Of a stretch of DNA of 64,000 bases, positions 20,983 through 30,958 are shown in pieces. The notes under the pieces were generated by a model, which saw nothing but the letters and a program-made list of their open reading frames with translations, was not told the origin of the DNA and searched no databases. Numbering within the stretch: the stretch's first letter is position 1; each line of letters opens with the position of its first letter. Both the position numbers and the translations under genes were made by a program. Source of the stretch: Deinococcus sp. QL22. Its GTDB lineage: Bacteria > Deinococcota > Deinococci > Deinococcales > Deinococcaceae. The stretch spans positions 744,001 to 808,000 of the forward strand of contig NZ_CP097149.1 of NCBI RefSeq assembly GCF_023370075.1. The letters run 5' to 3'.

Positions 20983-21237
20983 AGGAGCACCCTGACCAGC
21001 GGGCAGCGGTCTACACGGCAAGCAACAAGAACAAACACATCCTGAAGTCTAGCGCACACCGGGATTCAAACTGCTTGCCTTGCTTCCTTTTGACCGGCGT
21101 ATGAAGAGAAGACTGCGAACAACCTGTCAGAGGACAGCCCATTCATGGCCGATAGCTCAAGACCCAGCCCCAATTCCCGGTCTGCTTCGTAAGCCAGGCG
21201 GCAACTATTCACACCTTGGGCGCGTACTTTAGGGAAT

Positions 21238-22080
21238 ATGCCGGACTTGAACGCTGCCACCATCATCACTGTTGCCCGCACCGGCTCCCGTGTGGTGCGG
21301 TATCTGATCCGTCCTGCACAGCGTTTGCCAAATAGCTCAGTCGTCCTGATGACGGGCGGGCGCGATCCCTGGCTGCCTGCGCCTGCCGGGTCTGCCGCCG
21401 AGACGGTCAGCCGTGCCCGCCGCGCCGGAAGCCGGGTGCGGCGCCTGCTGGGGCTGGTGGCCCTGCTGATTCTGGGCGTGCTGGGGGCGCTCCTGGTGGG
21501 GCCACTGCTGCTGCTGCTGGGCATCGGCACGGCGTCGGGCAGCGACGTGGCCGGAATCCTGCTGGCCCTCACCTTGGCGGCGGCAGCGTTCGGCACGTAC
21601 TGGACGGCCCGCCGCGCCCGCGCCATTTTGCATGCGCCGGAAGACACCGCACAGCCCACGACGCTTGATATGGCCGGAGCCGCTGCCCACGATGAAGCCT
21701 CGTTGCTGGCGACCCTGCGCCTGCATGAGCGCACGCTGCCCGCCCCGGCCCGCGCTGCACTGCACGCCACCGCCATCGCCACCCGCGACGCCCTGCGCGT
21801 GACCGCCCACGATCAGGCGTTGGGCCGCGACACCTACGACGCCCAGCAGGCCGCCCGCCGCGATCTGCCCGACCTGCTAAGCGCCTACCGCGCCGCGTCG
21901 CCTACCTCTGCCGCCGATCTGGAACTGTTGATGCAACTGGGCCACATAGAGCGCCGGATGCGGAGCGTGAGTACCGAGCGGGCCGGACAGGGGCAGCGCA
22001 AACTGGAGGCGCACGGGCGCTATCTGAAAGACAAATACAGCCTCAGCGAAGACCTAAAAGAACCCAGCCCTACAGAGTGA
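21238..22080 (+). CDS. Unrecognised two-helix membrane protein
   Basis: A 280-residue protein. After 65 mostly hydrophilic residues come two hydrophobic segments (LLGLVALLILGVLGALLVGPLL and VAGILLALTLAAAAFGTYWT), a double-Arg junction (ARRARAIL), then a 150-residue Ala-rich, probably helical cytoplasmic domain ending in a charged tail. No known domain is evident. Leaderless start: TACTTT, seven bases, ATG at 21238. The direction is away from the helicase gene. Confidence 0.75.
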   Translation: MPDLNAATIITVARTGSRVVRYLIRPAQRLPNSSVVLMTGGRDPWLPAPAGSAAETVSRARRAGSRVRRLLGLVALLILGVLGALLVGPLLLLLGIGTASGSDVAGILLALTLAAAAFGTYWTARRARAILHAPEDTAQPTTLDMAGAAAHDEASLLATLRLHERTLPAPARAALHATAIATRDALRVTAHDQALGRDTYDAQQAARRDLPDLLSAYRAASPTSAADLELLMQLGHIERRMRSVSTERAGQGQRKLEAHGRYLKDKYSLSEDLKEPSPTE

Positions 22081-22174
22081 CCTCCCTGGGTGAGGGCCAG
22101 CTTCAGGCTTGATCTAGCTGGGATGTTGATGAAGGTACGGTCTGCAGGGCCGCGTGGCCTCAGGATGACGTGTG

Positions 22175-23662
22175 ATGTTTTTCTCGGAGCGCAACCTGTC
22201 CCGTTTTGCCGCCGCTGTGCTGTTGGGCGCACTCTGTGTGGGTGCGGCACACCCCGCCGCACCCACTGAAGCCGCGCTGGACGCCGTGCCCGCCGTACGG
22301 GTAGTGCGGACAGGCGAGGTCGTGCCTGGTACGCCCGCCGACCTGAACGCCAGCATCACGGTGCGCTACGGCCCAACTAAGCCAAACGCCGTGCTGCTGC
22401 TGATGCCCGGCTTCCTGGGCGGCGCGGGGAGTTTTGACCGATTGGCGCGGCAAATCGTGGCGCTTGATCCGGGTGTGGCGGTATGGGCCGTAGACCGCCG
22501 CTCCAATCTTCTGGAATCGGGCGCGGCCATTGCCAACGCCGACCCCGCCGAACTCGTCCGTATCGTGCAGCAGGGTATTCCGGCACGGCCCACTTCCAGC
22601 CTGACCTTTATGAAGAACTGGGGACTGGATACCACGCTGCGCGACTGGCGCGAGGCGGTGCGCGAGGCCCGCACGCTGACGCCGAATGTCTTTATTGGCG
22701 GGCATTCTCTGGGCGGCACACTGACCAGCCTGTATGCCGGGTACGACTTCGGGAATGCCCCGTTTGGCGCGGCCCCTACCCCTGACGACCAGATTGGATT
22801 TAAGGGCGTGCGCGGCCTGCTGATGCTGGACGGCGCACCGGGCAACACCACCTCTGACCCGATCTCCTGGGATCAGTACCAGAACGGCAGCGTGGGCCGG
22901 CTGGGGTATGTGCCGGGAGTCAACAAGCTGGATGAAATTCCCTATATCAACAGCCTGATCTTCAATCCGACCTTTGCAAGCCGCGCCGCTGCTCAGGCCC
23001 GGCTTGCGGCCACCGCGCCCGATGCTCTGGCTCCGGCGGGCGGTCTCGTTTCTTACGCTGCTACCAATCTTGCGGCGGGCCTTGCGCAACTGGAGCAGCA
23101 ATATTCGCTGCTGCCCTTCCTGACGCTCAGAACGGGGCAGGCCACCAATGCCGCTTCCATTCCCAACCCGCTGCCGCGCCTGCTGGGGGCCACAGAAAAC
23201 AGCCAGTTCGTGCTTGGCCCCGCCGACCGCAGCCGCCCGGTAGGCTGGAAGGCCGACGCCGACGCCACCACCGATCCGCACGATTTTGTGGGCCGATTCT
23301 GGAATCCGGTCAGCGATTACGCCGAGTGGTACTTTCCTATGCGCCTGAGTGTGGATGTGGGCGCGGCCCAGTTGGACACGGTGGGCACGCCGTTTGCGAC
23401 CACCCTGCGCGTCTGGCACACCCGCGCCGTCTCTACCCCGATTCTGGGCATCGCTGCCGAAAATGGGATTACGACTGAGAACGACTACCGCCGATTCGCC
23501 GCCTTCACCCGCGCCACCGTGACCACGCGTACGTTGCCGGGGGCCAGCCATCTGGATATCACGGTGGCCAAGAGCGATCAGGTGGCCCGCTGGACGCTGA
23601 ATTGGATGCGCGGGATTACCGGGCCAGCGGTGGCCCAGACCGCACAGGCCCCAAACCCTTAA
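22175..23662 (+). CDS. Exported alpha/beta hydrolase
   Basis: About 495 residues. A signal peptide (RFAAAVLLGALCVGAAHPA) leads to a serine hydrolase fold: oxyanion region LLLMPGFLGGAGSFDRLA, nucleophile elbow FIGGHSLGGTLTSLYAG near residue 175, possible acid in LMLDGAPG, and His in LPGASHLDITVAKSDQ near the C-terminus. An esterase or lipase role is likely, with substrate unknown. GTG 22172 and ATG 22175 are adjacent; AGGATGA upstream serves either. Its 3' end overlaps the DUF1272 gene by 47 bp, tail to tail. Confidence 0.82.
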   Translation: MFFSERNLSRFAAAVLLGALCVGAAHPAAPTEAALDAVPAVRVVRTGEVVPGTPADLNASITVRYGPTKPNAVLLLMPGFLGGAGSFDRLARQIVALDPGVAVWAVDRRSNLLESGAAIANADPAELVRIVQQGIPARPTSSLTFMKNWGLDTTLRDWREAVREARTLTPNVFIGGHSLGGTLTSLYAGYDFGNAPFGAAPTPDDQIGFKGVRGLLMLDGAPGNTTSDPISWDQYQNGSVGRLGYVPGVNKLDEIPYINSLIFNPTFASRAAAQARLAATAPDALAPAGGLVSYAATNLAAGLAQLEQQYSLLPFLTLRTGQATNAASIPNPLPRLLGATENSQFVLGPADRSRPVGWKADADATTDPHDFVGRFWNPVSDYAEWYFPMRLSVDVGAAQLDTVGTPFATTLRVWHTRAVSTPILGIAAENGITTENDYRRFAAFTRATVTTRTLPGASHLDITVAKSDQVARWTLNWMRGITGPAVAQTAQAPNP

Positions 23663-23831
23663 CGGCGCGGCGGGGCCGGGTTAGCAGTTCGCCGCTGCAA
23701 TTGGGGCAGACGTGATTCATGCTGGCAGCACAGGCAGCGCAAAATGTGCATTCGAACGAGCAGATCAGCGCCTCCGCACCGGCAGCTAGGGCGGTTTGGC
23801 AGTGTTCGCACTCGGCCTTCATCTCAAGCAT
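23616..23831 (-). CDS. DUF1272 zinc-ribbon protein
   Basis: A 71-residue protein matching the DUF1272 pattern: CEHCQTAL, ALICSFECTFCAACA and HVCPNCSGELLTRP, eight cysteines for probably two zinc sites. Function unknown. Leaderless start: TACACT, six bases, ATG. The gene fits between ldh and the hydrolase gene, overlapping the latter by 47 bp. Confidence 0.85.
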   Translation of the reverse strand: MLEMKAECEHCQTALAAGAEALICSFECTFCAACAASMNHVCPNCSGELLTRPRRAVKGLGPVRSGPPLAR

Positions 23832-23837
23832 GAATGG

Positions 23838-23843
23838 AGTGTA
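23838..23843 (-). promoter_or_regulatory. -10 box for leaderless DUF1272 gene
   Basis: TACACT on the minus strand, six bases before the ATG at 23831, within the 20-bp gap after ldh. Confidence 0.6.
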
Positions 23844-23851
23844 AGCGAAGC

Positions 23852-24760
23852 TCAGGCGGAGAGTTCTGGTAGCCCTTTCGCCGCTTCCATCAATACCGCT
23901 GCGCTGCGTTCCAGTGCAGCTTTCTCTTGCTCCGACAGATCGGGCGTCAGGGTGGCCCCGATGCCGCCTGCGCCCACCACACGCGGCAGGCTCAGGCAGG
24001 GGCCATACGGCGACGGCCCGCTGACGGTCAGGACGGCGCGGCGATCTCGCAGCACGGCCTCGGTGATGAGGGCCAACGCCGCGCCGACGCCGTAGTTGGT
24101 GGCGTGTTTCCCGGCAATAATCTGCGCCGCCGCGCCGCGTGTGCCGTTCTCGATTTCCTGTGTTACTTCCTCGGTCAAGTCAATCACCTGCGCCAGAGGC
24201 ACGCCGCCCACACTGGCGCTGCTCCAGCCCAGCACCTCGGAGTCGCCGTGTTCGCCCAGCACCGAGGCGTGAACATGCTGCGGGGCCACGCCGACTTTGG
24301 CCGCAATCAGGGCGCGAAAGCGGGCGCTGTCCAGCACCGTACCTGAACCGACGACAGGCTGATTTGGCGCGAGTTTGGCGGTCAGGGCCGTCATCAGGTC
24401 GACTGGATTGGTCGCCACCAGCAACACTGCATGGGGCGCGGCCTGTGTAATCTGCGGCACCAGCTCACGGAAAATATCGGCGTTGCGCTTCAGCAGACTC
24501 AGGCGATCTTCGCCGGGTTTCTGGTTCGCGCCCGCCGTGAGGATGACCACGCTGGCCCCGGCCAGAGCCTCAAAGCCGCCGCTGCTGACCCGCACCGGAT
24601 GGCTGACCGGCGTGGCGTGCGAGATGTCCTGCGCTTCGGCCTGCGCCCGCGCCGCGTCCTTATCTACCAGCACCAATTCGGTGCAACTGCCCCGCAGCAC
24701 CAGCGCAAATCCCGCCGCACTGCCCACCATACCTGACCCAACCATGCCCACTTTCGTCAT
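23852..24760 (-). CDS. ldh: L-lactate dehydrogenase
   Basis: A 302-residue NAD-dependent dehydrogenase. The Rossmann motif is VGMVGSGMVGSAAGF. The substrate loop reads TAGANQKPGEDRLSLLKRN; Gln at the specificity position (ANQKPG) indicates lactate dehydrogenase rather than malate dehydrogenase, which has Arg. The catalytic His is in VLGEHGDSE near residue 174. Leaderless start: TACGCT, six bases, ATG. Confidence 0.93.
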   Translation of the reverse strand: MTKVGMVGSGMVGSAAGFALVLRGSCTELVLVDKDAARAQAEAQDISHATPVSHPVRVSSGGFEALAGASVVILTAGANQKPGEDRLSLLKRNADIFRELVPQITQAAPHAVLLVATNPVDLMTALTAKLAPNQPVVGSGTVLDSARFRALIAAKVGVAPQHVHASVLGEHGDSEVLGWSSASVGGVPLAQVIDLTEEVTQEIENGTRGAAAQIIAGKHATNYGVGAALALITEAVLRDRRAVLTVSGPSPYGPCLSLPRVVGAGGIGATLTPDLSEQEKAALERSAAVLMEAAKGLPELSA

Positions 24761-24824
24761 ACGGTCAGCGTAAGGGAATGGGTGGCGGCGGAATGTCAGG
24801 ATGAAGGAACGGCGGGGAGTGGGA

Positions 24825-24853
24825 AGAAAAAAGCCCCCGCGCTCAGCAGGGGC
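24825..24853 (-). terminator. Terminator after glyS
   Basis: On the minus strand: GCCCC, loop TGCTGAGCG, CGGGGGC, then TTTTTTC. It sits 25 bases past the glyS stop. Confidence 0.8.
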
Positions 24854-24877
24854 AATACTTTTAATTCGGAGAAGCCT

Positions 24878-26401
<1,524 letters not shown>

Positions 26402-26430
26402 GGTTGCTCCTTCTGGCCGCCCGCCGGGGC

Positions 26431-26476
26431 AAAAACAAAAAGAGAACGCCCCGGCGATTGGCTCGCCTGGGGGCGC
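26431..26476 (-). terminator. Attenuator terminator of the glyS T-box
   Basis: On the minus strand: CGCCCC-CA-GGCGA, loop GCCAA, TCGCC-GGGGCG, then TTCTCTTTTTGTTTTT. An 11-bp stem with a CA bulge and a long U run lies between the T-box and the glyS ribosome binding site, so control is by transcription termination. Confidence 0.8.
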
Positions 26477-26700
26477 AGTGTGGGCCTGCTTGGCCCTGCG
26501 CGGTTCCACCCCAGTTCCCCGAAACGCTGCCGGGGCACTCTGAAACATGTTGTCGGACCACTTGCCGCAGCCCGCGCTCCCCGCTGCCCTTCACGGCCCG
26601 ACTTCCCGCCTGACTCTCACCGCCACAGGCTCGCTCTTGGGGTCGTGTGCCGCTACTTCTGCGGATCGACGCTGCCGCCAGTGTGCCGCACCGCCCGCTC
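26431..26700 (-). promoter_or_regulatory. T-box riboswitch in the glyS leader
   Basis: The T-box proper, GGGGTGGAACCGCG (minus strand, 26512-26499), pairs with the CCA end of uncharged tRNA. Upstream, GAGCGAGCCTG and GTGAGAGTCAGGC (26638-26608) form the stem III/K-turn-like element common in glyS leaders, and GTGCCGCT with AGCGGCAC may close part of stem I. Uncharged tRNA-Gly would favour readthrough. I could not place the glycine specifier codon with confidence, so stem I limits are approximate. Confidence 0.8.
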
Positions 26701-26924
26701 CCCGGTCAAGCGGCACGGGGCCGAAAGGTGTCTGATTCCCCCTTGTGTACCTCATCATTGGAGGGTACGGTATAGGTAGGTCTTTCAATGTAGAGGGGTT
26801 CTGGCTGTCCACTGGGGCAGGCCGGAGCCTATAAGTGTTCAGTTCTGCCGTGCTGGACTGTTTCCGACCCGTACCGTCTGTCCCACATCGTGCATCTCGC
26901 TTGACCGCTTCTGGAGGAACCGCC

Positions 26925-27497
26925 ATGACCCAGCACACCCAGACCGAAGATCAGACTGCCGCCGCTGCCCCCAACACCCAGTTGAACAGCACCCAGACTG
27001 ATCTGAACCGCCGCACCGCCGTCAAGTTGGTGGGCGGGGCCGTCCTGCTGACCGGGTGCGCCCCGATGATGCAGCCCATGATGAACACCGCTGCACCCGC
27101 TGCGGCCCCCGCAACTCCTGCTCCTGCAGCGGCTGTGACTCCAGCGGCGGCCCCGGCTGCTGCTCCGGCGGCCACCTCCACGCTGGGCGCTTTTCCGGCA
27201 GTAGGCAGCACGCAACTGGTGCAGGTAGGCGGCAAAGGCGTGCTGCTGGCCCGTATCCCAGCGGCTCAGGCGGGCGCGGCCAGCAGCGGCGACGTGCATC
27301 TTCTGGCCCTCAGTGACCGCTGCACCCACAACGGCTGCGGCGTGCAGGCGGCGGGCACAGGCGCGGCTACGGCGTTCAATTGCCCCTGTCACGGCTCGGT
27401 GTTTACTCTCACCGGAGACGTGGTCAAAGGCCCCGCCGTGCGCCCGCTAGACCGCGTCGCTGTGCGAATTGACGGTCAGAATGTCTTTGTGGGCTGA
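26925..27497 (+). CDS. Rieske [2Fe-2S] protein, Tat lipoprotein
   Basis: A 190-residue protein. A twin-arginine signal (NRRTAVKLVGG) runs into a lipobox (LLTGC), so the mature protein is probably a lipid-anchored exported protein. An Ala/Pro-rich linker of about 60 residues follows. The Rieske cluster ligands are C and H in DRCTHNGCG and C and H in FNCPCHGSVF. It probably carries electrons outside the membrane. GGAGGAACCGCC fixes the ATG at 26925. It is divergent from the glyS leader. Confidence 0.9.
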   Translation: MTQHTQTEDQTAAAAPNTQLNSTQTDLNRRTAVKLVGGAVLLTGCAPMMQPMMNTAAPAAAPATPAPAAAVTPAAAPAAAPAATSTLGAFPAVGSTQLVQVGGKGVLLARIPAAQAGAASSGDVHLLALSDRCTHNGCGVQAAGTGAATAFNCPCHGSVFTLTGDVVKGPAVRPLDRVAVRIDGQNVFVG

Positions 27498-27517
27498 TGG
27501 GCCTGTAGGCTAAAACC

Positions 27518-28342
27518 TTATTTTACAGGGGTCAGATGCGGTTTCATCTGACCCTCTGCACTGACCAGCATCAGCGCCAATTTCTGTCGTGCTGGATTCA
27601 TATCTAACTGATACGCCGGGTTGTTCTCTGTGTCCAACAGTGTCCAGAGGCCCGGTGTTTCCATGTGTCCGTGCAAGCTAGCGACGAATCTGGGCGGCAG
27701 AGTTGGCAGGGAGAGCAGGCGTGCACCATTGGCGGCCTCTAGGCCAAGTGGAAACCAAACCACGTCGTCATCGCTGTCGCTGGGCAGCAGGTCGCCTGCC
27801 CGGTTCAGGCCACTGACATACCGCTCGGGCGTGGGCCGCGTGGCGTGAGAAAGGAGGATTGTTGCACCCGGCGGCCCGATTTCCAGCCACAGGCAGGCAT
27901 TCTCGCGCACCCAACGCAAATCAGCCATCAGCGCAGGTGAATCGCCCCGGCCATCCCAGCCATACGACGCGGCGGCTTCCCGGCCTCCCACCTTCCACCA
28001 CAGGTTCATCAGCGGGCGGTGATCGTCCAGAACACTTGCGGCGGCCATCGCCTCATGGTTGCCCAATATCAGTTCGGCGCGGCCCAATTCCACCAGTACG
28101 CGCACCGTTTCCGGCACCAAGCGCGAATTGTCGCCAGTGCCGGGACTGGGCGGCATACGGCGGGCCACTCGGCGGCGTGGGGAATCGTCGATCAGATCGC
28201 CCAAGAAAACCAATTTGGACGCCTGGAAGTGCTGTGCCAACTTGAGGGCCACGTTCAAGCGGGCGGCGTGGCCGTGGAGATCAGGAATGACCAGCCATGA
28301 CCCATCCCAATCTCTTTCGTTCCAACGCTGAGACAGAACCAT
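27518..28342 (-). CDS. Calcineurin-like metallophosphatase
   Basis: A 274-residue protein with the metallophosphoesterase blocks VIPDLHGHAARL (DxH), KLVFLGDLIDD (GDxxD), ELILGNHEAM (GNHE), LLSHATR and SLHGHME (GHxE-like). Typical substrates are phosphoproteins or dinucleotide polyphosphates (PrpE/ApaH-like); none can be assigned. Leaderless start: TACCTT, five bases, ATG. A hairpin (27529-27554) overlaps the last codons. Confidence 0.85.
   Translation of the reverse strand: MVLSQRWNERDWDGSWLVIPDLHGHAARLNVALKLAQHFQASKLVFLGDLIDDSPRRRVARRMPPSPGTGDNSRLVPETVRVLVELGRAELILGNHEAMAAASVLDDHRPLMNLWWKVGGREAAASYGWDGRGDSPALMADLRWVRENACLWLEIGPPGATILLSHATRPTPERYVSGLNRAGDLLPSDSDDDVVWFPLGLEAANGARLLSLPTLPPRFVASLHGHMETPGLWTLLDTENNPAYQLDMNPARQKLALMLVSAEGQMKPHLTPVK
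27529..27554 (-). terminator. Hairpin overlapping the phosphatase 3' end
   Basis: GGGTCAGATG, 6-base loop, CATCTGACCC: a perfect 10-bp stem. On the minus strand it is followed by CCTGTAAAATAAGG, a poor U run, so termination is likely but not certain. It also lies 31 bp after the convergent Rieske gene. Confidence 0.5.
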
Positions 28343-28369
28343 GCTTGAAGGTATCAGTGCCTCTGACCC

Positions 28370-28951
28370 TCAGTTCATACTGCTGGGGCCGTTGCCTTTG
28401 CTTTTTTCTTCGGCACGGCGGCGCAGTTCGGAAGCCAGATCGGTAAAATCCTGTGCGCTGGGCAGGGCGCGGCGGGTTTGCTGCTTGGCTTCCTGCACCA
28501 CTTTCACCTGATCGGGTCGGGCAAAAGGCAGGCCCTGACGCTTGCGCTCGAAGTAGTTTTGGGCCACCCGCCCCAGTGCAAACGTCCAACCATACACCGC
28601 GGGGGCGGTAATAATGCCGCCGATGACAGGCAAGGCCAGTTTCGCCAGCCCACGCATGACCTGACGGGCCGCCATGCCGTAGGCCAACGTGACGCCGAGT
28701 TCCTGCGCGATTTCACGGGCGCGTTCAGCAGTCACGTCGAAGCCGTAAATCTTGCCGATGTGCAGCACCATTTTGGCCTGCAAGGGCGTAATCAGTAGCA
28801 TGTCGGCAAAGGGAATCGGCTCTACGGCAATCGCGCCAGCCAACAAGGAAGCACTCTTGATCACTTCGTCGGTGTTTTCTTCCGGAGTGCGCTCGGAATC
28901 CACGTCGAAGTTGAAGTTATCGAGTACCTGCCTGACGAGCGGAGGAAGCAT
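28370..28951 (-). CDS. DUF697 (YcjF-like) membrane-associated protein
   Basis: A 193-residue protein. The DUF697 segment [38 protein letters not shown] is near residue 30, followed by hydrophobic helices ([21 protein letters not shown]) and a charged tail. DUF697 domains usually accompany Era-like GTPases; no GTPase gene is adjacent. The start at 28951 follows TACACT by seven bases (leaderless); the open frame to 29068 is not used. Confidence 0.85.
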   Translation of the reverse strand: MLPPLVRQVLDNFNFDVDSERTPEENTDEVIKSASLLAGAIAVEPIPFADMLLITPLQAKMVLHIGKIYGFDVTAERAREIAQELGVTLAYGMAARQVMRGLAKLALPVIGGIITAPAVYGWTFALGRVAQNYFERKRQGLPFARPDQVKVVQEAKQQTRRALPSAQDFTDLASELRRRAEEKSKGNGPSSMN

Positions 28952-28958
28952 ACGGAGA

Positions 28959-28964
28959 AGTGTA
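28959..28964 (-). promoter_or_regulatory. -10 box for leaderless DUF697 gene
   Basis: TACACT on the minus strand, seven bases before the ATG at 28951. Confidence 0.6.
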
Positions 28965-29065
28965 CGCTCACTGCCAAGCTGTGCGGTGAAGTGAAAGATG
29001 ATACCGGGTTCACACAGCGGGGCGTCGGCAAGTTCGCACCACTGCCGCACGCCTGAACCACAAGC

Positions 29066-29106
29066 CAAAAGAAGTGGACACGCCTAAAGGGGGGTGGCGT
29101 GTCCAC
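29066..29106 (-). terminator. Terminator after cysS
   Basis: GTGGACACGCC, 11-base loop, GGCGTGTCCAC, followed on the minus strand by TTCTTTTGG. A perfect 11-bp stem about 160 bases after the cysS stop. Confidence 0.7.
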
Positions 29107-29263
29107 GGGGGGGAAGAACGAATGACGCTGCGTCACCGCTCGGCCCCCAGCTTAACGGGCCAAGTTGACAAAGTTCTGACAGGACGGTGAGGAAGTCTCA
29201 TCAATATGTTTTGCCCAGCCCCCGGCGGGTGATGGATTGACGGGTGCTGTGTTAGTGGTTGCC

Positions 29264-30757
29264 TTATTTGCGCCAGCGGGGGCCGTCTTTGGTGTCCTCT
29301 ACCGTCACGCCCACGCGGGTCAGCGTTTGCCGGAGTTCGTCGGCCTGAGCGTACTGCTTATTCAGGCGGTAGTTCTGGCGGGCCTGCAACACCAGTTCCA
29401 TCAGGGCGTCTACCACCGGGGCTTCGTCGGCTTGCGCTGCTTGCCCGTTAGATGAACCAGAAAATAGCCCCAGCACGCCCCCGCCCAACGTGCGGTACAC
29501 CTCTTGGGCGGCTTCCAGCGTGGCCGCCCCCACCGGGCCAGCGTTGATGGCGGCGTTCATATCGGTGGTCAGGCCAAACAGCGCGGCGATAGCTTTGGGC
29601 GTATTAAAATCGTCGCGCAGGGCATCCTCGAAGGCTTTGCGGTGGGCCGCAATCCTGGCGTTTAGGGCAGTGTCATTGCCTGCTTGAGCGGTAGGCAAGT
29701 GGCGCTCAATCTCGTGCAGAGCCTCACTCAGTCGGCGGTATCCGCTGCGTGCGCCCTCAAAAGCCGCGTCGCTGAATTCGGTGATGGAGCGGTAGTGGCT
29801 GGACACCAGCAGGTAGCGGATCACCATCGGGTCGTGCTGCATCAACAGGTCTTTGAGGGTCGTGAAGTTGCCCTTGCTCTTGCTCATCTTCTCGCCGTTG
29901 ATGGTCAGCATGTTGTTGTGCATCCAGTAGCGGGCAAAGGCGTGCCCCGCCGCTTCCGACTGCGCGATTTCGGCCTCGTGGTGCGGGAATTGCAGGTCCA
30001 GGCCGCCGCCGTGAATATCGAAGCCCTCGCCCAGATACTTCAGGCTCATGGCGCTGCATTCGATGTGCCAGCCTGGAAAGCCCACGCCCCACGGAGAGTC
30101 CCAGCGCATGATGTGGCCCGCCTCAGCCTTCTTCCAGAGGGCAAAGTCACGCGGATCACGCTTCTCGGTGCGAATGTCTTCCCGCGTGCCCTCGGCCTGA
30201 TCGTCCAGCTTGCGGCCCGACAGTTTGCCGTAGTCGGGCCAACTCCGCACATCAAAATAAACACTGCCGTTGGAGGCGTAGGCGTGGCCGCGCGAGGTCA
30301 GTTCCTCTATCAAGGAAATCTGCTCGGTAATGTGCCCGGTGGCGCGGGGATTGATGCTGGGCTTAAGGATGTTCAGGGCGTCCATATCGCTGACAAAAGA
30401 CCAGAAATACTTGTCGGCCACTTCCATCGGCTCCAATTGCTCCAGGCGGGCGCGGGCCAGCAATTTGTCCTCGCCGTCGTCGGAATCGTTTTGCAGGTGG
30501 CCCACGTCGGTAATATTGGTCACGTAGCGCACAGCGTACCCAAAGTGCATCAGGGCGCGGCGAATCACGTCAAAGGCAACTTCTTTTTTGGCATGGCCCA
30601 AATGCGCGTCGCTGTACACCGTCGGCCCGCAGAGATACATGCCCACGCGCCCCGGTGTGGTTGGCACAAACCGCACTTTCTGGCGCTGCATGGTGTCGTA
30701 CAGGAAAATATCGGAGTCGGGTGTGCGGGCAGGTGAACTGGCGTCAGGTTGGGTCAT
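29264..30757 (-). CDS. cysS: Cysteinyl-tRNA synthetase
   Basis: A 497-residue class I synthetase. The zinc and HIGH region is [19 protein letters not shown] (HLGH). Further zinc ligands lie in WHIECSAMS and [12 protein letters not shown], and the KMSKS loop is [21 protein letters not shown] precedes the ATG. The 140-base leader holds a 15-codon ORF with two adjacent Cys codons and a terminator, suggesting attenuation by cysteine supply. Confidence 0.95.
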   Translation of the reverse strand: MTQPDASSPARTPDSDIFLYDTMQRQKVRFVPTTPGRVGMYLCGPTVYSDAHLGHAKKEVAFDVIRRALMHFGYAVRYVTNITDVGHLQNDSDDGEDKLLARARLEQLEPMEVADKYFWSFVSDMDALNILKPSINPRATGHITEQISLIEELTSRGHAYASNGSVYFDVRSWPDYGKLSGRKLDDQAEGTREDIRTEKRDPRDFALWKKAEAGHIMRWDSPWGVGFPGWHIECSAMSLKYLGEGFDIHGGGLDLQFPHHEAEIAQSEAAGHAFARYWMHNNMLTINGEKMSKSKGNFTTLKDLLMQHDPMVIRYLLVSSHYRSITEFSDAAFEGARSGYRRLSEALHEIERHLPTAQAGNDTALNARIAAHRKAFEDALRDDFNTPKAIAALFGLTTDMNAAINAGPVGAATLEAAQEVYRTLGGGVLGLFSGSSNGQAAQADEAPVVDALMELVLQARQNYRLNKQYAQADELRQTLTRVGVTVEDTKDGPRWRK

Positions 30758-30792
30758 GGTGGCTCCGGTGGAGAATCAGAACAGAGGGGGAA

Positions 30793-30829
30793 GATACAAA
30801 AACGCCGCGCCAGACAACTTGGCGCGGCG
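30793..30829 (-). terminator. Attenuator terminator in the cysS leader
   Basis: On the minus strand: CGCCGCGCCA, loop AGTTGTC, TGGCGCGGCG, then TTTTTGTATCTT. A perfect 10-bp stem with a U run, placed between the leader ORF stop and the cysS ribosome binding site, so it must be bypassed for cysS expression. Confidence 0.85.
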
Positions 30830-30837
30830 ACAGGCAA

Positions 30838-30890
30838 GCGTGCCCTGCTTTACCGCTGGGGCAGACAACACAGAGAGAGGGAGGGCACGC
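30838..30890 (-). promoter_or_regulatory. Pause-type hairpin arms around the cysS leader ORF
   Basis: AGGGCACGC at 30882-30890 and its complement GCGTGCCCT at 30838-30846 can form a 9-bp stem enclosing most of the leader ORF. The 3' arm starts three bases past the ORF stop, where a terminating ribosome would cover it. A downstream antiterminator pairing was not evident by eye. Confidence 0.5.
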
Positions 30891-30897
30891 GCTTCAT
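30850..30897 (-). CDS. Putative cysteine-sensing leader peptide of cysS
   Basis: A 15-residue ORF, MKRVPSLSLCCLPQR, with adjacent TGT TGT Cys codons at positions 10 and 11. The ATG follows TACACT (30909-30904) by six C residues, so the cysS transcript should begin at or near this ATG and the peptide would be read leaderless. The stop lies 21 bases before the attenuator terminator stem. By analogy with trp, his and other amino acid leader peptides, stalling at the Cys codons when Cys-tRNA is short would prevent termination. Function is inferred. Confidence 0.6.
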   Translation of the reverse strand: MKRVPSLSLCCLPQR

Positions 30898-30903
30898 GGG
30901 GGG

Positions 30904-30909
30904 AGTGTA
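30904..30909 (-). promoter_or_regulatory. -10 box of the cysS leader transcript
   Basis: TACACT on the minus strand, six bases before the leader ATG; a weak -35, TCGTCA, lies 18 bases further upstream. Confidence 0.6.
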
Positions 30910-30958
30910 GCAAAGTACGGCAGGACGTGACGAATTGGAGAGGTAGACAGATGGCCCT

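Larger units (their letters stand above)
28952..29263. other. Gap between DUF697 and cysS
   Basis: No gene seen. It holds the -10 box of the DUF697 gene and, at 29066-29106, the cysS terminator. The remainder shows nothing recognisable. Confidence 0.5.
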
